DNA of 64,000 bases. Origin: an uncultured Clostridium sp. Lineage in GTDB: Bacteria; Bacillota; Clostridia; Peptostreptococcales; Peptostreptococcaceae. The notes beneath the pieces are model-generated. The model saw nothing but the letters and a program-made list of their open reading frames with translations, did not search any database and was not told the DNA's origin. Where the stretch lies: positions 162,513 to 226,512 of the forward strand of contig CAMBXR010000001.1 of assembly GCA_945871955.1 (NCBI GenBank), in the 5' to 3' direction. The position numbers were made by a program, and so were the translations under genes. Shown piece after piece: positions 17,684-27,150 of this stretch. Numbering within the stretch: the first letter of the stretch is position 1; each line of letters begins with the position of its first letter.

Positions 17684-18949
17684 ATGAATTTATTAGGATT
17701 AGTTGTTGAATACAACCCTTTTCACAATGGTCATAAGTACCATTTAGAAAAATCAAAAGAATTGACAAAGGCAACTCATACAGTAGCAATTATGAGTGGT
17801 TCCTTTTTACAAAGAGGAGAACCTGCATTATTTGATAAATATACAAGGGCTGAAATGGCTGTAAAAAATGGAGTAGACTTAGTTATTGAACTTCCTACCC
17901 TTTACTCTTGCCAAAGCGCAGAAATTTTCTCTCATGGAGCTATAGCAACTTTAAATTCACTTAATTGTGTTAACTCAATTTGTTTTGGAAGTGAAGAAGG
18001 TAACGTGGAGATTTTACATACTATTGCCGAAATTTTAGTTAAAGAGCCACAAACTTTTAAGTGTACCCTTAGAAAATATTTAAATGAAGGATTAGTTTTC
18101 CCCATAGCAAGAAGTAAAGCTTTATATGATTATATAAGCTCTAATAATTTACTAAATTTAAGTGAAAATGAACTACAAAAAGTTTTAAATTCTTCTAATA
18201 ATATTTTAGGAATTGAATATATCAAAAGCTTAATTAAACTAGACAGTTCTATTAAGCCATATACTATAACTAGAATAGCTTCTGAGTATAATTCTAAAGA
18301 TATAAATAGTAATATTTGCTCTGCCACAGCTATAAGAAATTCTTTAAAAGATAATAATGATTTACAACTTATTGAAAATGTTGTTCCATCACATACTTTT
18401 GATGAAATTAAAAATAAAATAAATGATAATTTTAGTCCAGTATTTGATAATGATTTTTATAATATATTATCATCTACAATTATAAGAGATTTCGATAATC
18501 TTTGTGATTATTTTGAAGTAAATGAAGGTATAGAAAATAAAATATACTCTAATATTTTTACAAGTAAAAACTTAGAAGAATTAATTAATTCTACAAAATC
18601 AAAACGTTATACCATGACTAAAATAAAAAGAACATTAAATAATATTCTTCTTGGTATTAAGAGAGAAGATGTAATTAAAGTAAAAGATTTACCGCAAATT
18701 CCTTATATTAGAGTTTTAGCTTTTAATAACAAAGGAAGAGAGATAATAAAGACCATAAAAAATTCTTCTGATATAGAAATAATTACTAAGTTTTCAAAAA
18801 TAAGTCATATTGATAATTCATTATTTGATACTTTAATTAAATACGATTTAAAAGCTAGTAATATGTATAATCTTATTTATTATAAAAATAATAGACATCT
18901 ACTAAAAGGACCTATGGATTATTATTTATCTCCTAAATATTTACCTTAA
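17684..18949 (+). CDS. tmcAL: tRNA(Met) cytidine acetate ligase
   Basis: Nucleotidyltransferase-like enzyme (YlbM/TmcAL) that makes N4-acetylcytidine at the wobble base of elongator tRNA-Met from acetate and ATP. The 421-residue protein starts [20 protein letters not shown], a nucleotidyltransferase HxGH-type motif, followed by [17 protein letters not shown]. The ATG at 17684 follows AAAGGAGAT; the longer in-frame reading from 17570 lacks a ribosome site and lies in AT-rich noncoding sequence. It is divergent from ackA, which makes acetate, an apt neighbour. Confidence 0.95.
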   Translation: MNLLGLVVEYNPFHNGHKYHLEKSKELTKATHTVAIMSGSFLQRGEPALFDKYTRAEMAVKNGVDLVIELPTLYSCQSAEIFSHGAIATLNSLNCVNSICFGSEEGNVEILHTIAEILVKEPQTFKCTLRKYLNEGLVFPIARSKALYDYISSNNLLNLSENELQKVLNSSNNILGIEYIKSLIKLDSSIKPYTITRIASEYNSKDINSNICSATAIRNSLKDNNDLQLIENVVPSHTFDEIKNKINDNFSPVFDNDFYNILSSTIIRDFDNLCDYFEVNEGIENKIYSNIFTSKNLEELINSTKSKRYTMTKIKRTLNNILLGIKREDVIKVKDLPQIPYIRVLAFNNKGREIIKTIKNSSDIEIITKFSKISHIDNSLFDTLIKYDLKASNMYNLIYYKNNRHLLKGPMDYYLSPKYLP

Positions 18950-18955
18950 ATAAGT

Positions 18956-18990
18956 GGACTATAAATTTTAAATTTATGGTCCTTTTATTA
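18956..18990 (+). terminator. Terminator after tmcAL
   Basis: Stem of about 12 bp GGACTATAAATT / AATTTATGGTCC (one T-G pair) with a very short loop, then TTTTATTATTT. It begins 7 bp after the tmcAL stop. Confidence 0.8.
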
Positions 18991-19060
18991 TTTAAAAATT
19001 TCATATTTTGTTTTTTTTAATAATATAATACCTTAAAGTCTTTATTATATAGGTGGTTTT

Positions 19061-20242
19061 ATGAATATATCTAAATTGACAAAGTATTTTTTCCCAAAAC
19101 TCATAGTACTAATTCTAATTATGGGAATTGTAATCTTCCCAAATGACTCTATTTTTGCTGCAAAAGACGGTATACATATATGGGTAAATGTATTAATCCC
19201 ATCGTTACTTCCCTTTATAATAGGAGCTAATTTAATAGTTTCTCTAAAAGTAGTTGATATTATAGGTGCCATAATTAATCCCATAACACAATTTGTTTTT
19301 AATGTATCAGGCAAAAGTGCTTTAGTATTTGCAATATCTGCTGTTTCTGGATATCCAGTTGGTGCTAGACTTGCTTCTGACTTAAGACTTCAAAATGATA
19401 TTTCTAAATATGAAGGCCAAAGATTAGTTTCTTTTTGCTCCACATCTGGTCCATTATTTATAATTGGTGCTGTAGCCGTTGGTATGTTAAACGATGCATC
19501 TATAGGTTATTTAATGCTTATTTGCCACTACTTTGGAGCTATAACAGTTGGACTTATTTTTAGAAGTTATGGAAAAGAAAAAAGAGAAAAAAATAATAAA
19601 AACATAATAAGAAATATCCAAAACTTACTTAACACTCCTGAAGAAAATGGATTTTTTATTTCCTTTGGAAACGCAGTAGTAAGCGGTGTAAATACTTTAT
19701 TAGCTGTAGGTGGATTTGTAATTATTTTTTCCGTAGTTTTTAAAATTTTAAGTTTATTCCATATTATAGACGGGATATCTTACATAGTCTGCTTTTTCTT
19801 CTCATCACTAGGAATTACAAAAGAAATATGCTCTGCTTTTATTAGCGGTTTATTTGAAATAACAATTGGGTGCAATAATATAACTAGTATTCCTTTTATT
19901 TCTGAGGCAATTAAGGCTAGCTTATGCAGTTTCATTATCGGTTTTAGTGGTTTATCTATCTTAGCCCAATGTTGTAGCTTTATAGCAAAAACTGATATAA
20001 AAACTAATATTTACATATTCAATAAGTTTTTACATGGTACTTTTGCTGGAATATATACTTTTTTACTTTATCCAATTAGCAAAAATCACTTACCAGTTTC
20101 AAATTTTTCAGTTATATATAATTCTATTTACAACAACACTATTCTAAATCATTATTTTTATAATTTTAAAATTTTTTTAATAATAAGCGTTATACTATAT
20201 GTTATTTTTAATTTATACTTTTTATATATAACAAAAGACTAA
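19061..20242 (+). CDS. ylbJ: Sporulation integral membrane protein YlbJ
   Basis: Polytopic membrane protein of 393 residues with the nucleoside-recognition 'Gate' fold. In Bacillus ylbJ is SigE-controlled and needed for heat-resistant spores. Family features seen: WVNVLIPSLLPFIIGANL, SGYPVGARLASDL, the SFCSTSGPLFIIGAVAVGML segment, and FEITIGCNNI. About nine hydrophobic segments. The ribosome site TAGGTGG is moderate. It converges on the coaD block and lies next to tmcAL as in the Bacillus ylb region. Confidence 0.93.
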   Translation: MNISKLTKYFFPKLIVLILIMGIVIFPNDSIFAAKDGIHIWVNVLIPSLLPFIIGANLIVSLKVVDIIGAIINPITQFVFNVSGKSALVFAISAVSGYPVGARLASDLRLQNDISKYEGQRLVSFCSTSGPLFIIGAVAVGMLNDASIGYLMLICHYFGAITVGLIFRSYGKEKREKNNKNIIRNIQNLLNTPEENGFFISFGNAVVSGVNTLLAVGGFVIIFSVVFKILSLFHIIDGISYIVCFFFSSLGITKEICSAFISGLFEITIGCNNITSIPFISEAIKASLCSFIIGFSGLSILAQCCSFIAKTDIKTNIYIFNKFLHGTFAGIYTFLLYPISKNHLPVSNFSVIYNSIYNNTILNHYFYNFKIFLIISVILYVIFNLYFLYITKD

Positions 20243-20255
20243 AGTTTTTTACATA

Positions 20256-20288
20256 ATGAAAGCTCCCATTAAACCTGGGAGCTTTTAT
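20256..20288. terminator. Bidirectional terminator after ylbJ
   Basis: Perfect 10-bp stem AAAGCTCCCA / TGGGAGCTTT (20259-20268, 20276-20285) with loop TTAAACC, between the converging ylbJ and coiled-coil genes. Confidence 0.88.
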
Positions 20289-20289
20289 A

Positions 20290-20802
20290 TTATTCTTCTC
20301 TTAATTCTCTTTTATTTCTCTTAACTATTTCTAACGTCTCAATTAAATTTTGTTCAACAGAGCTTATTACATCTTCTGCATAATCAAGAGATCCTTCTCT
20401 TATTTCTATGGCATAAGATTCTGCTTTATTTATTATTTCTGAGGCTCTTTGTTTAGCTCTTTCTACAACTTCACTTGACTCTACTATATCATCAAACTGT
20501 TGCTTAAGATTTTCTTCAAATTGCTCTCCTTCTCTAGCTTTGATTTGAGCTTCTTGATTAGCTTGAGCTATTATTTGTTCTGCTTCTAATTTTGCTTCTG
20601 TTATTATTCTTTGTCTTTCTCTATTTATCCAAATAGCCTGATTTACTTCTTCTGGCATTAATGTTTTTATATCACTTATTATTGCAAGAACTTCTTCTTT
20701 GTCCACACTTATAGATTTTCTTGCTAATCCTTTAAGTGGTGCATTTTCTATTAGTTCTTCTAATTCTTGGAATAAATCCATTATTTCTAAATCTATTTTC
20801 AT
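20290..20802 (-). CDS. Coiled-coil protein of the coaD-ylbJ region (unknown function)
   Basis: A 170-residue soluble, highly charged protein. The middle (about 60-160) is a continuous helical coiled coil with AKLEAEQIIAQANQEAQIKA and RAKQRASEIINKAES, resembling F- or V-type ATPase stalk subunits and DivIVA-like proteins without matching either clearly. No catalytic motif or membrane segment. GGGGGAAAAG precedes the ATG. It follows coaD by 19 bp in the same transcript. Such a protein next to coaD is common in Clostridia, and its role is not known. Confidence 0.85.
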   Translation of the reverse strand: MKIDLEIMDLFQELEELIENAPLKGLARKSISVDKEEVLAIISDIKTLMPEEVNQAIWINRERQRIITEAKLEAEQIIAQANQEAQIKAREGEQFEENLKQQFDDIVESSEVVERAKQRASEIINKAESYAIEIREGSLDYAEDVISSVEQNLIETLEIVKRNKRELREE

Positions 20803-20821
20803 CTTTTCCCCCTACTACCAT

Positions 20822-21310
20822 CTATCTAGCCTTATGTTCTAACGCTTTAAGAACTTCTTTAGGCACTAAATTTTTAACATCTGCATCAAATTTTAATACT
20901 TCTTTTATTAACGATGAACTTACAAAAGAATATTGTTTATTGGTTGGTAAAAATATTGTATCTATATCAGGATCTAATTCCTTATTCATATGAGCCATTT
21001 GTAACTCATAATTAACATCATCTTCACTTCTCACACCTCTAACTAAAGTGTTTATTCCTTGTTCTTTACAATAATTCACTAATAAACCTTGGAATTCAAT
21101 AACTTTTATGTTATCTAAATCTTTAGTACAAGCTTTTATTAGTTCAACTCTTTCTTCCAATGTAAAAAGTCCTTTTTTATTAGGGTTTATAAGTACTCCT
21201 ATTTGTAGTTCATCAAATATTTTTGCTGCTCTACAAATTATATCTAAGTGTCCATTTGTAATTGGATCAAAACTACCAGCAAATATTGCTTTACGTATTT
21301 TTTTGTCCAT
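20822..21310 (-). CDS. coaD: Phosphopantetheine adenylyltransferase
   Basis: Transfers AMP from ATP to 4'-phosphopantetheine, the penultimate step of coenzyme A synthesis. The 162 residues are typical. AGSFDPITNGHLDII (11-25) holds the TxGH nucleotidyltransferase motif, with RGVRSEDDVNYELQMAHMN and PTNKQYSFVSSSLIKE further on. It starts one base after the rsmD stop, so the two genes are coupled, as in most Firmicutes. Confidence 0.97.
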   Translation of the reverse strand: MDKKIRKAIFAGSFDPITNGHLDIICRAAKIFDELQIGVLINPNKKGLFTLEERVELIKACTKDLDNIKVIEFQGLLVNYCKEQGINTLVRGVRSEDDVNYELQMAHMNKELDPDIDTIFLPTNKQYSFVSSSLIKEVLKFDADVKNLVPKEVLKALEHKAR

Positions 21311-21311
21311 T

Positions 21312-21866
21312 TTATTCCTCCAGTTTATAAAATGTTAATGTTGTATTACCGTATTTTTTTTCTCTACTTTTATATAGTCTTCCCATATTATCTGGAAATT
21401 TATCAACTGTATCATGTTCTACAACTATAATACCATCTTCCTTTAAAAGATTGTTATTATCAACTGCACTTAGTGCATCACTAAACATATTTTTATAATA
21501 TGGAGGATCCATAAATATAACATCAAATTGTTTATTTTTTGAAGATAAAGAATTTATAGCACTTTTAAAATCTAAATTTAAAACAATACTTTCATTCTCC
21601 ACCCTCGCCTTTTTTATATTACTTTTTACAATATTTATACTTTCTTTACTATTATCTACAAAAATACATTGATTAGCTCCTCTTGATAAACACTCTATAC
21701 CTAAAGAACCTGTTCCTGCAAATAAATCTAGTATTTCACTATCCATTATGTATGAATTAATCATATTAAATAAAGATTCTTTAACTCTATCTGTTGTAGG
21801 TCTTACATCATCATTTTTAGGAGTATTTAATTTTAGTCCTCTTGCCTTTCCTGAAATAACTCTCAA
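21312..21866 (-). CDS. rsmD: 16S rRNA (guanine-966-N2)-methyltransferase RsmD
   Basis: Methylates G966 of 16S rRNA. The 184-residue protein starts RVISGKARGLKL, has RPTTDRVKESLFNMI, the SAM-binding LDLFAGTGSLGIECLSRGA, and the catalytic FMDPPYYK. The TTG at 21866 is the better start: AAAGGAGAT lies 8 bp before it, whereas an ATG at 21884 has that ribosome site inside its own coding sequence. Confidence 0.95.
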   Translation of the reverse strand: MRVISGKARGLKLNTPKNDDVRPTTDRVKESLFNMINSYIMDSEILDLFAGTGSLGIECLSRGANQCIFVDNSKESINIVKSNIKKARVENESIVLNLDFKSAINSLSSKNKQFDVIFMDPPYYKNMFSDALSAVDNNNLLKEDGIIVVEHDTVDKFPDNMGRLYKSREKKYGNTTLTFYKLEE

Positions 21867-21903
21867 AATTATATCTCCTTTCACATTCTATCACAAATTT
21901 TGT

Positions 21904-23961
21904 CTAATTTAATGAAATTTCTTCACGTTCACTAAATTTATATAATATTTCTTCTTTTAGTTTCTTATTTTCTACAAATTGTAATTTTGTATCTTGTCCA
22001 ATTATATATCTAGCTTCCAATTGAGCTTGTTTTAATATTTTAATATGTTTAAAAATATTAGCTACTTTAAGTTCTGGAAGACCATGTTGTCTTGTTCCAA
22101 AAAACTCACCAGGTCCTCTTATTTCTAAGTCTTTTTGTGAAATTTTAAAACCATCTGTAGTTTCTTCCATTATAGCCATTCTCTCTTTGCATACCTCAGT
22201 TTTTGAGTTATATATTAATATACAGTAAGATTTATGCTTACCTCTTCCAACACGCCCTCTAAGCTGATGAAGCTGTGCTAAGCCAAATCGTTCTGCATTT
22301 TCTATTATCATAAGAGTTGCATTTGGAACATTTACACCAACCTCAATTACAGTTGTTGATACTAGTATATCTAATTTTTTATTCTTAAAATCATCCATTA
22401 TAGCATCCTTTTCTGCAGGTCTCATTTTACCATGAAGAAGACCTACCTTCAAATCTGAAAAGAATTCTCTTTTCAGTTCTTCAACTAATTCTACAGCTGC
22501 TGTTGCTTCTATCTTTTCACTTTCGTCTACTAAAGGACATACAATATAAACTTGCCTTCCTTTTTCAACTTCATCTCTAACTAAATTTTCATAAGCTTCT
22601 TCTCTTCTTTTCTGTTCTATAGCTATAGTTTCAATTGGCTGTCTTCCTGGAGGAAGTTCATCTATAATGGATATATCCAAATCTCCATATAATATAAGGG
22701 CTAAAGTTCTAGGAATAGGTGTTGCTGTCATAACAAGGATATCTGGACTATTTCCTTTATTAGAAAGTCTTCCTCTTTGTCTAACACCAAATCTATGTTG
22801 CTCATCTGTTATAACTAGCCCTAAATTTTTAAATTCCACTTTATCTTCTATAAGAGCATGAGTTCCTATTAAAATATCTATTTCTTGATTCTTAACTTTT
22901 TGAAGTACTTTTTCTTTTTGTTTTTTTGTAAGACTACCTACTAATAACTCAGACTTAATATTAAAAGCTTCTAGGATTTCCTTAAATGAATTATAGTGTT
23001 GCGATGCTAAAATCTCTGTAGGTGCCATTAAAGCCCCCTGATAGCCATTTAAAACTGCACTAGCAAGAGCAAGTAAAGCCACCACAGTTTTTCCACTTCC
23101 CACATCTCCTTGAACTAATCTATTCATAACTTTAGGAGATTGCATATCCTTAGTAATTTCATCTAAAGCTCTATTTTGGGCTTTAGTAAGATTAAATGGA
23201 AGAGATTTTATTATATCATTTAATTTTTCTTTTTCTTCAAATTCTATACCACTAGCTTCATTAACTCCACTTTTAAAATAAAAAAGTCCCAATTGTAAAA
23301 TAAGAAATTCTTCAAAAACTAGTCTATATAAAGCCACCTTTAATGCATCCTTATTACTTGGAAAATGTATATTTCTAACAGCATAGTCAATTCCACATAA
23401 CTTATATTTTTCTAATATATACTTAGGCAGATATTCCTTAATGCGGAATTCTTCCTTTGTTAAAACAGATTTAATCATCCCTTGTAATTCTTTATTAGTT
23501 AAACCGTATGTCAAAGGATATACTGGTTCTATTTTACAAGTTGAGCTTGGCTTATTTGTATAATGTTCTATTTCTATTGGCACAAATTCTTTAAAATTAT
23601 TTTCAAATTTAACTTTTCCAAAAACTAAAACACTATCACCACTTTTAAATATTTTTGTTATGTATTCCTGATTAAAAAATGACATCTTTATATATCCAGT
23701 ATCATCTCTTAAGTCTATCCTAGTTATTTTCATTCCCTTTCTCGGGCTATATGTATCTATTTTAGTTATAATACCTTTTATAGATACCTTATCTTCATTT
23801 TCCAATTGACTTATTTTCTTTATTACACTTCTATCTTCATATTGCCTTGGAAAATAATATATCAAATCCTTCAAAGTAAATATGTTAAGTTTATGAAGTT
23901 TTTCAGCTCTTTTAGGTCCAATTCCTTTTACAAATTGTATTTCTTTGTTTAAGTTATTCAT
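21904..23961 (-). CDS. recG: ATP-dependent DNA helicase RecG
   Basis: Branch-migrating helicase that remodels stalled forks and recombination intermediates. The 685-residue protein has an N-terminal wedge/OB domain (about 1-230, KGIGPKRAEKL near the start), Walker A GDVGSGKTVVA, motif II DEQHRFGVRQR, TATPIPRTLAL, and motif VI QLRGRVGRG. The ATG at 23961 follows AGGTGAT. It lies between the fakA terminator and rsmD, matching the yloV-recG order of Bacillus without the sda genes. Confidence 0.97.
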   Translation of the reverse strand: MNNLNKEIQFVKGIGPKRAEKLHKLNIFTLKDLIYYFPRQYEDRSVIKKISQLENEDKVSIKGIITKIDTYSPRKGMKITRIDLRDDTGYIKMSFFNQEYITKIFKSGDSVLVFGKVKFENNFKEFVPIEIEHYTNKPSSTCKIEPVYPLTYGLTNKELQGMIKSVLTKEEFRIKEYLPKYILEKYKLCGIDYAVRNIHFPSNKDALKVALYRLVFEEFLILQLGLFYFKSGVNEASGIEFEEKEKLNDIIKSLPFNLTKAQNRALDEITKDMQSPKVMNRLVQGDVGSGKTVVALLALASAVLNGYQGALMAPTEILASQHYNSFKEILEAFNIKSELLVGSLTKKQKEKVLQKVKNQEIDILIGTHALIEDKVEFKNLGLVITDEQHRFGVRQRGRLSNKGNSPDILVMTATPIPRTLALILYGDLDISIIDELPPGRQPIETIAIEQKRREEAYENLVRDEVEKGRQVYIVCPLVDESEKIEATAAVELVEELKREFFSDLKVGLLHGKMRPAEKDAIMDDFKNKKLDILVSTTVIEVGVNVPNATLMIIENAERFGLAQLHQLRGRVGRGKHKSYCILIYNSKTEVCKERMAIMEETTDGFKISQKDLEIRGPGEFFGTRQHGLPELKVANIFKHIKILKQAQLEARYIIGQDTKLQFVENKKLKEEILYKFSEREEISLN

Positions 23962-23993
23962 AATTATCACCTATAAATATTATTCCCTTACGA

Positions 23994-24038
23994 ATAAAAA
24001 TCCTGTATAACATACTAATTATAGTACGATTATACAGG
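23994..24038 (-). terminator. Terminator after fakA
   Basis: CCTGTATAA / TTATACAGG (24002-24010, 24030-24038) enclose a second small stem TACTA / TAGTA; on the minus strand it is followed by ATTTTTATT. Confidence 0.75.
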
Positions 24039-24050
24039 ACTTGTTAATCA

Positions 24051-25676
24051 TTATTCAACTGAAATTAAGTAATAATAAAGAGGTTGTCCTCCATAGTGTA
24101 ATTCAACATCTATATCTTCGAATTTTTCTTCTAATGAATCTCTTAAAGCTTCAGCTTGTTCTGCAGAAGTATCTTCTCCGTAGAATAAAGTTATTATAGC
24201 ACTATCTTCATCTACTAATTTTTCTATAAGGTTTGTAGTTATTTCATCTAGGTTATCTCCTGCAGCTAATAATTTACCTTCAGCGATACCTATTATATTA
24301 CCTTCTTTTACTTCTACATCATTTATAACTGTATCTCTTACAGCATATGTTACTTGACCAGATTTTACTGTAGATAAAGCTTCCATCATATTGGATTCAT
24401 TTTCAGCTATATCTGCATCAGTATCAAATGTTACTAAAGTAGCAAAGGCTTGAGCAACATTTTTAGTAGGTATAACTACTATGTTTTTGTCACTTAATTC
24501 TTTAGCTTGATTAGCAGCCATTATTATATTACTATTATTTGGTAATATTATTATATTTTTAGCATTTAAGCTTTCTATAGCATTCATAAAATCTTCTGTA
24601 CTTGGGTTCATAGTTTGACCACCTTCTATTATGTGATCTACACCAAAATCTTTAAATATTTGAGCTAAACCATCTCCCATAGAAGTAGCTATAAATCCGT
24701 ACTCTTTTTCTTCAACTTGTACATCACTAGTTTGAGCCGTTTCATTTAGTACCTTGTTTTCATGTTGAAGTTTCATATTTTCAATTTTTATAGTTAATAA
24801 TTGTCCATAACTTAAAGCTTCTTGTATAGCATCTCCTGGATTATTAGTATGAACATGTACTTTTATTACACCTTCATCTCCAACCACAGCTAAACTGTCT
24901 CCATATTTTAAGAATCTTTCTCTTATAGTTAAATCATCAACTTTATCGCTTTCTAATATAAACTCTGTACAATATTGATATTTAATATCTTCTGTAGATA
25001 TATTTTGTTCCACATTAATTTGAACATCGCTAGATACTCCACCTTCTACAGATTCTATATCATTTCCTTTTAAAGATGATAACATACCTTCATATATAAG
25101 TACTAGACCTTTACCTCCTGAATCAACAACACCAGCTTCTTTTAAAGCTTTTAATAATTCTGGTGTTTTGTCTAATGATTCATTAGCTTTTGCAACTACT
25201 AATTCAAGGAATTCTATCATATCCATGTCATCTTTAGCTATTTTTACAGCATATTCTCCACTTTCTCTAACTACAGTAAGAATAGTACCTTCTATTGGCT
25301 TTATAACAGCCTTATATGCAGTATCAGAACCATTTTTTAAAGCATTAGCTAAATCTACAACGTTTAAACTATCTTTTCCTTCTACTGATTTTGCTATACC
25401 TCTTATTATTTGAGATAGTATAACTCCTGAGTTACCTCTAGCTCCCATTAAAGATCCTTTAGATAGAGCTTTCCCTACATTTGTTATATCATTATCTTCA
25501 ACTTTTGATAATTCTTTAATTGCATATGATATAGTTAAAGACATATTTGTTCCTGTATCACCATCTGGAACTGGGAATACATTTAATTTATCGACTAAAT
25601 CTTTATTGTTTTGAAGATTATTTGCACCTGAAACAAACATATCTCTGAATTTTTTTCCGTCTATACATTGAATCAT
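24051..25676 (-). CDS. fakA: Fatty acid kinase catalytic subunit FakA (DhaL/DAK2 family, YloV)
   Basis: Phosphorylates fatty acids bound to FakB (DegV-type) partners, giving acyl phosphate for PlsX/PlsY. The 541-residue protein has an N-terminal DhaL domain with NVFPVPDGDTGTNM (32-45) and GARGNSGVILSQI, a central domain with GKGLVLIYEGML, and a C-terminal DegV-like domain (about 320-541). TAGGAGGAAGAAT precedes the ATG. It follows the Asp23-type gene by 15 bp, the usual yloU-yloV pairing. The DegV gene at 61313 is a likely partner. Confidence 0.95.
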   Translation of the reverse strand: MIQCIDGKKFRDMFVSGANNLQNNKDLVDKLNVFPVPDGDTGTNMSLTISYAIKELSKVEDNDITNVGKALSKGSLMGARGNSGVILSQIIRGIAKSVEGKDSLNVVDLANALKNGSDTAYKAVIKPIEGTILTVVRESGEYAVKIAKDDMDMIEFLELVVAKANESLDKTPELLKALKEAGVVDSGGKGLVLIYEGMLSSLKGNDIESVEGGVSSDVQINVEQNISTEDIKYQYCTEFILESDKVDDLTIRERFLKYGDSLAVVGDEGVIKVHVHTNNPGDAIQEALSYGQLLTIKIENMKLQHENKVLNETAQTSDVQVEEKEYGFIATSMGDGLAQIFKDFGVDHIIEGGQTMNPSTEDFMNAIESLNAKNIIILPNNSNIIMAANQAKELSDKNIVVIPTKNVAQAFATLVTFDTDADIAENESNMMEALSTVKSGQVTYAVRDTVINDVEVKEGNIIGIAEGKLLAAGDNLDEITTNLIEKLVDEDSAIITLFYGEDTSAEQAEALRDSLEEKFEDIDVELHYGGQPLYYYLISVE

Positions 25677-25691
25677 ATTCTTCCTCCTATA

Positions 25692-26042
25692 TTACTTAAC
25701 CCTGATACCTTGAACGTTAACATCAATTTTGCTAACTTGTATTGATGTAGTATTTTCAACTGAATATTTTACTCTATCTATTATGTTGTTAGCAACTGTT
25801 GAAATGTTAATTCCATATTGCATTATAACAAATAATTCAATTTCTATTTTATTATCTTCTGTTTCATATATTTTAACGCCTTTTGTTGCATTGTCTCCTT
25901 TTAGTAATTCAACAATACCTTTTATTTTTTGTGAGAAACCTACTAATCCATAACTCTCCATTGCAGCTCTATATGCAATTTGAGCTATAACATGTTTATC
26001 TATTTCTATACATCCATATTTATTGTTTACTTTAGTAGTCAT
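25692..26042 (-). CDS. Asp23/Gls24 family protein (YloU-like)
   Basis: Small Asp23-family protein of 116 residues, usually co-transcribed with fakA. The family core is clear: EIDKHVIAQIAYRAAMESYGLVGF, IELFVIMQYGINISTVANNI, and a C-terminal INVQGIRV. Unlike the copy at 5402-5821 it has no Lys/Glu tail. GAGGGGGTAAAACC precedes the ATG. Confidence 0.92.
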   Translation of the reverse strand: MTTKVNNKYGCIEIDKHVIAQIAYRAAMESYGLVGFSQKIKGIVELLKGDNATKGVKIYETEDNKIEIELFVIMQYGINISTVANNIIDRVKYSVENTTSIQVSKIDVNVQGIRVK

Positions 26043-26133
26043 GGTTTTACCCCCTCATTTTATTTTCTAATAATATTTTGTAAAGTATTGATTTATTATT
26101 CATAAATTCAATAATTTTCCTTTATTTTTATAA

Positions 26134-26162
26134 ATTATAGTTTATATTTCTATTTTAGACAA
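26134..26162 (-). promoter_or_regulatory. Promoter of the yloU-like/fakA operon
   Basis: On the minus strand TTGTCT (26157-26162), 17 bp, TATAAT (26134-26139). The -10 is perfect, the -35 matches four of six. It leaves a leader of about 85 bases. Confidence 0.55.
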
Positions 26163-26513
26163 GATATATAATACTATAAGTATTTAATAATTAAAAGTTA
26201 TTTAAATTAAATAACTAAAAAGACGTTTATTGTAAATATTATCTATAAATTATAAAACAAGATAAAAAAATTATTATTTGTATAATATAGTAATTTACAG
26301 CATATAAAAATAATGATAATAAACTTTTTATCATTATTTTAACTTTTGATATTTACATTAGTAAAATTTATATATATAATTTTATATGATAATGAGAAAT
26401 TCTTCAATATATTAAGGACAATTATATATTTTTATTGCAGAAATTCAAATTTTATGTTAATATAAATATGTTTTTAGTCTTAAAATAGTTATCATTTTAA
26501 GGAGGTGTATATA
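26163..26513. other. AT-rich divergent intergenic region with one long hairpin
   Basis: No coding sequence was found between the fakA promoter and rpmB. The only clear structure is a 12-bp perfect inverted repeat AAAATAATGATA / TATCATTATTTT (about 26307-26318 and 26329-26340). A weak rpmB promoter candidate is TTGCAG (26435-26440), 17 bp, TAATAT. The rpmB ribosome site AAGGAGGTG is at 26499-26507. Confidence 0.5.
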
Positions 26514-26702
26514 ATGTCAAGAGTATGTTGCGTATGTGGTAAAGGTAAAGTTTCAGGAAACCAAGTATCACACTCAAATAAACACAGCAAAAGAACATGG
26601 GCTGCTAACTTAAGAAACGTTAAAGTTATAGAAAATGGAACTCCAAAAAGAGTAAAAGTTTGTACAAGATGCTTACGTTCAAACAAAGTTGAAAGAGCTT
26701 AA
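26514..26702 (+). CDS. rpmB: 50S ribosomal protein L28
   Basis: Ribosomal protein L28, 62 residues, starting MSRVCCVCGKGKVSGN and ending CTRCLRSNKVERA; the paired CxxC motifs mark the zinc-binding form. The ATG at 26514 follows AAGGAGGTG; an in-frame GTG three codons upstream overlaps the ribosome site and was rejected. It lies opposite in direction to its neighbours, as in Bacillus. Confidence 0.97.
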   Translation: MSRVCCVCGKGKVSGNQVSHSNKHSKRTWAANLRNVKVIENGTPKRVKVCTRCLRSNKVERA

Positions 26703-26725
26703 TAATAAATTTATTTTATTAGTAA

Positions 26726-26757
26726 AGAGCCTACACTATGTAGGCTCTTATTTTTAT
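26726..26757 (+). terminator. Terminator after rpmB
   Basis: Perfect 11-bp stem AAGAGCCTACA / TGTAGGCTCTT with loop CTA, then ATTTTTAT. Confidence 0.93.
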
Positions 26758-26777
26758 CTAAAAGTTAATCATATTTT

Positions 26778-26855
26778 TTATTTTTTACTACTTCTCATAA
26801 ATTTCAAAACAATATTAGATAGCCATTTTGGTAATTTTATAGTTACCATTTTCAT
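26778..26855 (-). CDS. spoVM: Stage V sporulation protein M (spore-coat anchor micropeptide)
   Basis: A 25-residue amphipathic helix peptide that in Bacillus binds the curved forespore membrane and anchors SpoIVA, the base of the coat. The reading frame gives KMVTIKLPKWLSNIV then LKFMRSSKK; Bacillus SpoVM begins MKFYTIKLPKFLGGIV, so the TIKLPK core and following helix agree. GGAGGGAT lies 5 bp before the ATG. Its site between thiN and rpmB, on the strand opposite rpmB, is the same as in Bacillus, although a nucleotidase gene now lies between thiN and it. It is far too short for most gene callers. Confidence 0.92.
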   Translation of the reverse strand: MKMVTIKLPKWLSNIVLKFMRSSKK

Positions 26856-27099
26856 AATTATCCCTCCACGTAGATAAATTTACTTATATAAAAATAATAT
26901 CAAAATACTAACCCTAATATTTATTAATTTTTATGCAAAATTAAATATATATATAACTTCAATATAAAACTTTTATTATTAATATTCTATTTTAAGGCAA
27001 TTTATTAATATCTAAGCAACATTCATATTAATTTCCAACTAATTATACCTACAAACCAATGTAGAACGTTTTCCTTTCTATGATAATAAATATATCTTC

Positions 27100-27141
27100 T
27101 ATAACAAAAATTCCTTTCACATAAAAATATGAAAGGAATTT
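27100..27141 (-). terminator. Terminator after the surface 5'-nucleotidase gene
   Basis: 12-bp stem AAATTCCTTTCA / TGAAAGGAATTT (27108-27119, 27130-27141), 10-base loop, then TTG TT-rich on the minus strand. Confidence 0.75.
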
Positions 27142-27150
27142 AAATAATTA

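Noticed and set aside
26461..26513. GTG start giving a three-residue longer L28
   Set aside because: The GTG is part of the ribosome site AAGGAGGTG; the ATG at 26514 is the standard start.
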